Part shown: piece after piece, positions 56,966-64,000 of the stretch
Layout of the letters: each line of letters begins with the position of its first letter
Position numbering within the stretch: the first letter of the stretch is position 1
Source of the DNA: Polyporus tsugae
Taxonomy: Eukaryota; Basidiomycota; Agaricomycetes; Polyporales; Polyporaceae
Direction of reading: 5' to 3'
DNA length: 64,000 bases
Assembly (NCBI GenBank): GCA_024305745.1
Contig: JAHRBS010000009.1
Span: forward strand, 930,001-994,000
The notes under the pieces: model-generated
Told to the model about the DNA's origin: nothing
The model's input: the letters and a program-made list of their open reading frames with translations, nothing else
Databases searched by the model: none
Translations under genes and position numbers: made by a program

Positions 56966-56985
56966 CATGGGTCAAAAAAAGCTAG

Positions 56986-57547
56986 TCTTTCTTGCAGCCC
57001 CATGGCCTATACACAAACCGAGTCTCCAGATTGCGGTAAAGATGATCGGGGAGGAGTTAGAGCGATTGGTGATCCCGTTGAAAAATGGTTGAGTAGGCCC
57101 GTAGACTGAGGCTAGTCACTCTGCAACTTTGACTCGAAGTACTTTAACTTGCAGAGCCGCGAGCGCCGAACGATGTTGACGCAGATTACCGAGGGCCGGA
57201 TCAAATACGTGGGAATAAGGTACTTGGCGTTGCACGTCGACTTAAGTCACCTTAAGTTGTAGGCAACCACCATCTCTGCCTCATCTTCGTGTTGACTAAC
57301 CCACACAAATCTAAACTATCCAATATAGGTCAACTACTGGCACCCCATTAAAGCACCTAAAGAGGTCCATGCTGCAGTGCGTGTACCTAGAAGTTTAGAA
57401 CATCTTCCGTTCGAATTTAAAGCGTACCGTCCCTCAGGCTGCCGTCTTATGTGCTGCCTTAGGATGACATGCCACCAGCTATCTAGGCGGGGAATCAATA
57501 GGTACGATGACATCTGGCACAAGTGAAACAGGTCAATGTGCTGATCA
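56986..57547. other. 560 bp right flank of the Helitron, nothing recognised
   Basis: No coding signal or repeat border was identified. Confidence 0.4.
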
Positions 57548-58940
57548 TTGGGCTACGAAATTCAGGTTTCTGGACAGCGATCTAAACCGCAGCGGCTCCA
57601 GTGGGAACCTGGGCACGAGTCGCAGAGTGGTTATTTGACCACTATGTCTGCATGCTCCCATCCCCGACCAACTGCGTCGGAATGCCAGTTGTGTATGTAT
57701 CATCGCGATAGGGTCGCGCAATTGTTGGCTCTCGTCAACGACGCTTTTCAGTCTGGCAAGGGTTATGGGTATGTCTCACAGTGATGATACCGTCCCGGGC
57801 CCTTGGAAAGCGAGGCTCACGGATTTCGCCACAGCCTGTCTGTGGCCGATGATCGTGCTTCAAGTCGCTTTCATTCGGGGAGTCATTTTGCTCTCGCAGA
57901 TGGCACAAAGGCGATTTTGCGAACGAGTGGGAAGCTCCATGGCACGAGAGCTTCAGGCGGGTCAGTCGAGGTCATGATCAATGTAATTCAATTATCGTCA
58001 CCGTCTGCACCTGTCGCGTCGCCAGGCGATGTGGGTGTTATTTATAAGCCCGCCTGTGTCCGCTACGACTACACCTTACTAACGCTGGCAGAATTAGAAC
58101 CACCTGCCACGTCAACTACCTTCGGAACTTCGAATACGACCAATGCGTCCGCAGTCACAGACATATCACAGAGAGCGGGCAGCAAACCGCGACCTCTCTC
58201 AATCACGGGGCATTCGAGGCCGTCTGAATTCCCGGCTTTATTACCGCGCTTTCGCATGAGATGGGTGGCGATGTCGACGTTGCCCAAATTTCCCCACAAG
58301 TCCGCGTTTTTCAAGAAGTGAGAAGGTGCGTCTCACGTCTGGGTCCACACACACTATCTTGTCGCGTATTCCAGACGACCCCCACTTACCGCTGCCTCAG
58401 GATACACTTCACCTCCCCATTCTCCTCATCAACCCCCTGAACGCGGCAGCAAGGATCTAAACAATGTGACGATGAACGCGCAACCGCTGGCGTGTGTCAG
58501 CGTAGCCAGCTTCCTCGCCGTGCTCGGGATCAAGGACTTCCCTGTGTACGGATTGGCGACGTATGGTCAGTATGGCGTCGTCTCCCAAGCATGGTGCTCG
58601 GAAGCCGACAACGTACGTCCCTTCGCCAGACCTTCACTCCCTTCTGCCATCGTTCGAGCCTAACCTGCTTGCTTTCTCTAGTGCTGCTATTTGATGGACG
58701 GAGTGACCCCCAAGTACCAATTCAACCTGTGTAGGGAGGATGGCGTCGTTCGCCTCATCAACTTCCTGAAACAGATTGGAGCAACACACCCATGAGAGTT
58801 GAGGGAGCGGTTCGAAAATGTCTGGACCGAGCTGCTCGAACGCGCACGTACCGAGGATGGCCGTGCTGCGTTGTCCTGGACGTTCCATGCACAGCTAGAC
58901 GAGTGCGAACCATGTCGCGTTCGACTGTCGTGACATCGTG
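57548..58940 (+). pseudogene. decayed gene of an agaricomycete hypothetical protein family
   Basis: Coding-like pieces lie in different frames: HPRPTASECQLCMYHRDRVAQLLALVNDAFQSGKGYGY (to 57770), then DTVPGPWKARLTDFATA after a frame change, then FPVYGLATYGQYGVVSQAWCSEADN (58540-58615), an intron, and YLMDGVTPKYQFNLCREDGVVRLINFLKQIGATHP. A TGA at 58793-58795 is followed in frame by LRERFENVWTELLERARTEDG. The V-Y-G-L...G.V..AW segment recalls fungal proteins of unknown function with a DxPVYG start. Frameshifts and a stop indicate a pseudogene. Confidence 0.5.
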
Positions 58941-59526
58941 TGCTTCGAACTGTACCTGGTGACCTGCGAGCCAGCGCTCGCGGTTCTACATCTGCGCGGT
59001 GCGCTCCACGAACGAGAACATGATCTGCCATTGCAGAAGACCAACACATTTTTCGGAAAAGAGTGTAAGTACTCGCCGAGGGTCTGCTATAGAAGCGGCG
59101 GGAAACCATCACAGGAGTCATTGCAGGTGAAGGGCTAAATGCTGAACGTGCAGCATGCACCTTTAACTTAAGTCACGCCACGCGAGGGGATACTTGAAAT
59201 AGAGAACACAACATCGATTTATGTACTGTACGGAACTCTTGCAAGCACTGCGGCCACGACCCTCCTACTACAAACTCTTCTAGCCAAGTACTACCGTCCA
59301 TCGCGCCACATTCGTATCTCTACCGACTGAGACTCGACCCTGCTACAGCGAAGGGAATGGAACTCGAAGCTCGACAGCAAGAGAAGGGAACGAATAGGCA
59401 TATACATGTCAACAAATGAGGGAACGGGACCGGCTGGAGGAAAACGAGCTAGGGTAAGAGTCGAGATCGCCGGGGGGACGAGCGTGGTAACGGTGTACAG
59501 TGTGCCTCCGTGTCACCGCTCGTCGG
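58941..59526. other. 590 bp, nothing recognised
   Basis: The 3' flank of the repeat-protein gene. No gene is seen. Confidence 0.45.
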
Positions 59527-60342
59527 TTAGGCGATGAGGGCCGTCGGGAGAGCAGGGATAGCGACGGAGAGGGAGGAAAGGATGCCCGTCGGAAGAGCCG
59601 GGGCGGAGACGAGGAAATCGGTGAGGATGGACGTAGGGAGGTCGGTGAGGACTGAGGTCGGAAGGTCGGTGAGGATGGAGGTTGGGAGGTCGGTGAGGAT
59701 GGATGTAGGGACAGCGGGGACGGAGATGGCAAGAGAGGAAAGAATGCCCGTCGAGAGGGCGGGGACGGAGACAGAGAGGGAGGAAAGGACGGATGTAGGT
59801 AGGTCGGTGAGGATAGACGTCGGAAGGTCGGTGAGGATGGACGTCGGGACAGCGGGGACAGAGATGGCAAGAGAGGAAAGAATGCCCGTCGAGAGGGCGG
59901 GAACAGAGATGGAGAGGGAGGAAAGGATGGACGTCGGAAGGTCGGTGAGGATGGACGTCGGGAGATCGGACAGGATGGTGGTCGGGAGATCGGACAGGAT
60001 GGACGTCGGGAGGGCTACGGAGAGGGAGGACACCTCGGTAGCACCTACAGAAGGATCGTTAGCGCGGTTATGCGAAGGAACGGGAGAGGGGGGTATTTAC
60101 CAATGTCGTTCAGGATGCTGCTATAGAAAGGTGAGTGGTTGTAGACGATGGCATACAGAGGGGAGGCGGGCTCACCTAGCAACGCCGCCGATGTCAGTCG
60201 GGACGGCGAGGGGAAGAGAAAGCGAGATGGAAGTGGAGAGGGCCGGAATGCTGGTGGGGAGAGAAACGGTGGGAATCTGGGGAAGGGGGTTCGCCGCCGC
60301 GACGGCAGCGAGAGTGAAGGCAAGGGTGATCTTGGAGAACAT
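59527..60342 (-). CDS. secreted cysteine-free LPTSIL-repeat protein
   Basis: Exons (minus): 60176-60342, 60101-60120 (20-nt microexon), 59527-60044; 234 aa in phase. The signal peptide is MFSKITLAFTLAAVAAA. The mature part begins NPLPQIPTVSLPTSIPALS and is built almost wholly of 8-residue units of the type LPTSILTD, LPTSILSD, LPTSVLSS, alternating with blocks SVPALSTGILSSLAIS. There is no Cys and little charge beyond Asp. The unit length and LPTS start match the tail of hydrophobin A, but no hydrophobin core is present. Gene position is 27 kb from the hydrophobin cluster. Function is unknown; a wall or surface-film component is a reasonable guess. Confidence 0.82.
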
Positions 60343-60456
60343 CTTTGTTCGAAGAGGTGAGTGGGTGGCTTGGTTGCGAATAGGGAAGTGTTTCGGACTC
60401 TGGGAGAACTGAGTGAGCGAAGTGCCCTGGGGCCGGACAGCAGCGAACTACACACA

Positions 60457-60464
60457 CTTTATAC
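60457..60464 (-). promoter_or_regulatory. TATA box of the LPTSIL-repeat gene
   Basis: On the minus strand GGTATAAAG lies about 115 bp before the ATG, the same layout as the hydrophobin genes. Confidence 0.5.
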
Positions 60465-60466
60465 CT

Positions 60467-63378
60467 TCGCGTGGATGATGCCACCGAACAAGGCGAACGC
60501 GACTTTTGACGAGGGTGCGATGATTCGGGTTTCGAAGTTCGAATCCATTGCTTCTGCATCCGTGTTTGGAAAGGCTCCGGCCTTAGTCCGCAGTGGCTAT
60601 GGGGAACCGTCAATTATCAGCGGTGGTCAGGGCTTGCCTGTGGCAACCGAGTCCGCTAGAACTCGGAGCTATGGATGACATCGAGTCTTCTTGAGCTTCG
60701 AGCGCTCCCAGGAGAACCTCGAGTAGAACGGGAACCACAGCGAAGGTTGCTTCGAAGAAGCGGCGTGAACATGTATAAATCCCTTCCATGGGAGCGACAA
60801 AGAAGTCGTGCGGGAATACCGAGAGGCGGATGTCAAGAGGCGTAGAAGGACTGCGGAAATGGTACCTGCGATGTAAGAGTGCTGCGTATGTGAGTACGAC
60901 CGTCGCACTCGAGCCAAGTACCAGTCCTTGGTATAGCGCGCCGTGATCGCATGAGCGGGTTCAGAAGCAGTGGGCTGAGAAGAGGCTGATGTTGGGACAT
61001 ATTGGGCGGCCATTTAGGACTCCGGAGGTATTGAGGGACCCAAGGAAAATGTGATCTGGCCGGCCGAGCTGGACTACTATGGCGCGCAAACCGAAGGAGG
61101 CCCTTGCCGAGAACCAACTAATCAACCAAGGCGCCTGTCGGACCCGAGCTGTCAGCGTGGGAGCTAAGAACAGAACAGCGCTCGTACTTTCGATAAGTTA
61201 GCCAATTACATTGTCTCCGAGGGAGAGGTTACACTCACACAGAGCTAGAACGAGAAGAGATGATCGTAGATCGGGTGCAGTCAATTGGATTGCGCTTGCC
61301 GCAACCTTTGACTTGGCTAGTGCTTCGCGGAAGGTTTGGAAATTAGGAAGGTTCAAGGCAAGAGGCACTGGCAAGAAGTCGGAGGCAGAGGAGGCTATCT
61401 GACTCCTTGTTCTGAGTGGGTCAGAACTGACGAAGGCGGCAGTAGTTGACCGTATCATAGTAGCATTGAACGCTGTTAGAACCAAGGGAAGCGAAAGGCA
61501 AAGGTTGATCAGCCACAACTCGTAGACACCGAAATATTACGACTCAACGTTGTGCCGTTTCAGCGTCCCACGGGAAGGCTCGTGCTTGAAGATCGAAGAC
61601 CAGACAACGCGTCGGATGTTTGTTTCGCCGTCTGCGCAGGCGTTCGAGAATTGCTGCAACTATGACGTCCAAGCATGCAGGTGGAGAGACCACGAAGTCG
61701 GAACTCGGCCCAACGCTTCTGGATGGGTAGGGCTATCGTCCGGGGCGCAGAAGGAGGTAAAATGACCGCCACCATCCCGGAGCATCAACTTCCTGCAATG
61801 ATTAATCCTCATGTACCTCTGGGAGGGGTCATGCTCACCCAAAGATGCATCGCACATCCCTGTGACGTCGAGGGATGTATGGAAGCGAATACACTGAAAG
61901 CGATTGGATGATATACGTAGCATTGTCGGTCTTGCAGTCCGTTCCTCCGGTTCCCAAGCTACCCACGGGGATGACGACGTTCAAAGATGAGCCCAGATGT
62001 ACATCGCTGAGCAAGCCGTTTTACAACTCGCAGACGATTGCAGGGAATTTCAGTCCTAATGAGGGTGAGGTGGAACCACACCACCCTTGAGCATATCTTG
62101 ACACGTTTAATCAGTCAGTACAACTCCTTTCTCGGAATTAGATGCCTTCCTTGCGGTGTCTACGCCACGGTGATGTCAAATGTGGCTGAATACAATAGAA
62201 TTATCGGGCATTGTGACAAGGGGGAGCAAGGCGTACCATCCTCGCCGACGACGTCATCAGTGGTCCGTGTACCAGGGGCGGGAAGCCGGTCAGGTAACAG
62301 GTAAAGATAGGCATTCCAAAGTCCGACGTCATCCTTCTGGAGTCGGGCTAAGCTTGGGCTAAGCCGTGAATAGTGCTGCAGAGACAGTGAGCCTGTGTGC
62401 GCGTGTCAGCAATCCAAAAGGTGCACCGGGCATGTAGGACCGAATCAGCAGGCAGCCCGCAAACAGATGCTCTAGGATAAACCGTTGTTGAATTGTCCAT
62501 GGATATTTTTGTTCACGAAAAGAGCAAGTGTCCCATGGTGGGAGGGGCTGATGCAACATGCATACACGAGGGTGCAATCGGCAACGCACCATGAGTGAAC
62601 ATATTGGCGAGCGATTCACAAGGACCCAGCAAGCCTAACCGGGTACAGCAACGTTGACACTTGCCTGCCGACGTACAGCTGAGTGGCTGAGTCATTCTAT
62701 GGTATCTTCCGCCAGTTATTGTCATAAGAACATGAAAGCAACCTAATACTCGCCTCCGGTATACGTGACTGATCCTCAAGAACACACCGCTCCAACCTTG
62801 CGGAAGGAATCTTGGCTCACCATGGACGCAAAGAACAAACGAAGGCCACAAGGCTCTTTTTAAGGTCGACGAGAACAAAGGAGCACGGGTTGTGTGTAAA
62901 TTCGGCTGTATTATGCTTTTTTTTTTGCGAAAGAGAAAAAGGAACGAAGACAAGGGCGGACAATGCGGTCGAGGTCGAGGTCCAAGAGCTGTGGGGAGCG
63001 TAGCGCCGGCGGGGGGCTCACGCGACGCGACGCGCTGTGGCTGCGAGTCAAACCCTCCCTCCGCCCCTCATCTCATCTCCCCCACCATCTCCTCGCCATA
63101 AACCCCTCGCCATCCTTATCCCGCACAAGCAACAGCGATCTCAGAAACGACCAGTCGACCACCGCTTGGAAAGCCAACACACATACAGCATTCCAGGACA
63201 CCGAGGTGTGGTGGCTAAACCATGTATAGCGTGATCTCGAGCTCATTGCATCCATGCGCCGCTTTCCACAGATTCGTTCTAGCCTGTCTTGAGGATCGCA
63301 TTCCTACGAGCAATCCTTCACCGCGTCCTCGCTGTTTGACTGGGAGGTTCACGCTTTCCGCTGTCATGCGATTGGACC
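60467..63378. other. 2.9-kb gene-poor region
   Basis: Frames of 60-146 codons on both strands show no motifs. A T-rich run lies at 62917-62926 and a CT-rich promoter-like stretch at 63055-63110. No gene or transposon is recognised. Confidence 0.45.
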
Positions 63379-64000
63379 ATGCCAAGGTCAGGTAGCGAGT
63401 CCAGTTCGTCTCGCCGACACAACCCCATCCAGCCGCTCTCAAACTACTTCCACATCACCTCCCAAGTCTGGTCCGCCCGGCCCAATGACCCGCCGCGCAC
63501 AGACCCCTCGTCTTCCTCTTCAAGCTCCGGGTCACCTCCAGAGGTCTTCGATGATTTACTCAGCCGCACGTGCGCGCCTAGTCCCCGCTCCAGATGGTCC
63601 ACGCGAAGGGCACCTGGCCCTTACGGACACCGTCCACTGCATAAGTGGTTGCCGTCGGAGCAGAAGCACTTCGACGGGATGGGTATGCTTGTGGAAATGT
63701 TCCCCCAGCCGAACTCGGACAGCGGCGAAGACGAGAAGGAGCAGCACCCGATGGTCGTGGAGTATGCTGGAGTGATAGAGGACGAGAAAGCAGTGGTCGA
63801 GAAGGACGAAGAGGACGAGGATGAAGATGCAGCGGATGATGAGTTTGATGCTGATGGCGTCTATCCTCGCTCACCCCAGTCACGGCCATTGTCCGCAGCC
63901 GCTGCGAAGAAGCGGGAGAAGAACAAGAAGAAGAGGGCGAAGGCGCGGGCGAAAGCGAAGGACAGGGACAAGAGTGGACTTGCCTCTTCCGATCCTCTCC
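63379..64000 (+). CDS. partial gene of unknown low-complexity protein, runs off the window
   Basis: ATG at 63379 opens a frame that stays open to the last base (207 codons). It begins MPRSGSESSSSRRHNPIQPLS, has a Ser/Pro-rich part, a more ordered segment (HKWLPSEQKHFDGMGMLVEMFPQP), a long acidic stretch (KDEEDEDEDAADDEFDADG) and then a Lys/Arg/Ala-rich helix (AAAAKKREKNKKKRAKARAKAKDRDK). Alternating acidic and basic regions suggest a nuclear protein, but no domain is recognised. An ATG further upstream in frame was not found. Confidence 0.6.
   Translation, partial: MPRSGSESSSSRRHNPIQPLSNYFHITSQVWSARPNDPPRTDPSSSSSSSGSPPEVFDDLLSRTCAPSPRSRWSTRRAPGPYGHRPLHKWLPSEQKHFDGMGMLVEMFPQPNSDSGEDEKEQHPMVVEYAGVIEDEKAVVEKDEEDEDEDAADDEFDADGVYPRSPQSRPLSAAAAKKREKNKKKRAKARAKAKDRDKSGLASSDPL

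Larger units (their letters stand above)
49830..56985 (+). mobile_element. Helitron (autonomous type, inactivated)
   Basis: A rolling-circle element recognised from a Rep/helicase gene at 50361-56188. It is clearly more AT-rich than the host genes. The left part carries a tandem repeat array (49830-50330). A possible 3' terminus is CTAG at 56982-56985, preceded by a small TGGC-AAA-GCCA hairpin about 15 nt upstream and followed by T, as expected for Helitrons that insert between A and T. The 5' end is not located. Two solo LTRs sit inside the gene. Confidence 0.82.

Noticed and set aside
59534..60412. 292-codon plus-strand frame antisense to the LPTSIL-repeat gene
   Set aside because: Same reason: a repeat shadow. 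The minus-strand reading has a signal peptide, introns in phase and a TATA box.
60525..60545. tRNA B-box-like GTTCGAATCC
   Set aside because: No A box at proper distance and no cloverleaf could be drawn.

Overview
The window is nuclear DNA of a filamentous basidiomycete, most likely an agaricomycete (mushroom or wood-decay fungus). The evidence is GC-rich intron-dense genes with 40-95 nt introns, class I hydrophobins, a secreted sedolisin (S53) protease, an intron-containing histone H4, and Helitron, LINE and LTR transposons. Exons were assembled by eye from splice consensus, reading phase and family knowledge. I saw no tRNA, rRNA or CRISPR.

Layout. 1-10.3 kb is transposon: the 3' end of a Ty1/copia element (with 3' LTR) abuts a full-length-looking LINE whose ORF2 carries two in-frame stops; the LINE tail lies in the 3' end of an APH-fold kinase gene. 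11-12.6 kb holds a short unassigned exon and a decayed inverted copy of the sirtuin/F-box locus. 12.6-23.6 kb is a gene block: S53 protease, TFIIIC small subunit, histone H4, F-box-like protein, class III (SIRT5-like) sirtuin, mitochondrial rRNA 2'-O-methyltransferase.

25.7-32.6 kb is a cluster of four class I hydrophobin genes. One has a long C-terminal LPTSLPIS repeat tail, one an N-terminal LPT-rich arm, one a Thr/Val-rich arm, and one is minimal. A cysteine-free secreted protein built from the same kind of 8-residue LPTS repeat lies at 59.5-60.3 kb. Together these look like a modular cell-surface set and are the most interesting protein content.

33.4-42.8 kb is a housekeeping block: POP7 (RNase P/MRP), eRF1, septin CDC12, NUP84/NUP107. 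43.7-46.4 kb has two related two-exon-pair membrane genes of unknown function, and 47.3-48.9 kb a protein with a duplicated domain and a possible mitochondrial presequence. 49.8-57.0 kb is an AT-richer Helitron whose Rep-helicase gene has six premature stops and two solo LTRs, each with a perfect 5-bp target duplication. 57-63.4 kb is mostly gene-poor, with one decayed gene and the LPTS-repeat gene. A partial acidic/basic low-complexity protein gene runs off the right end.
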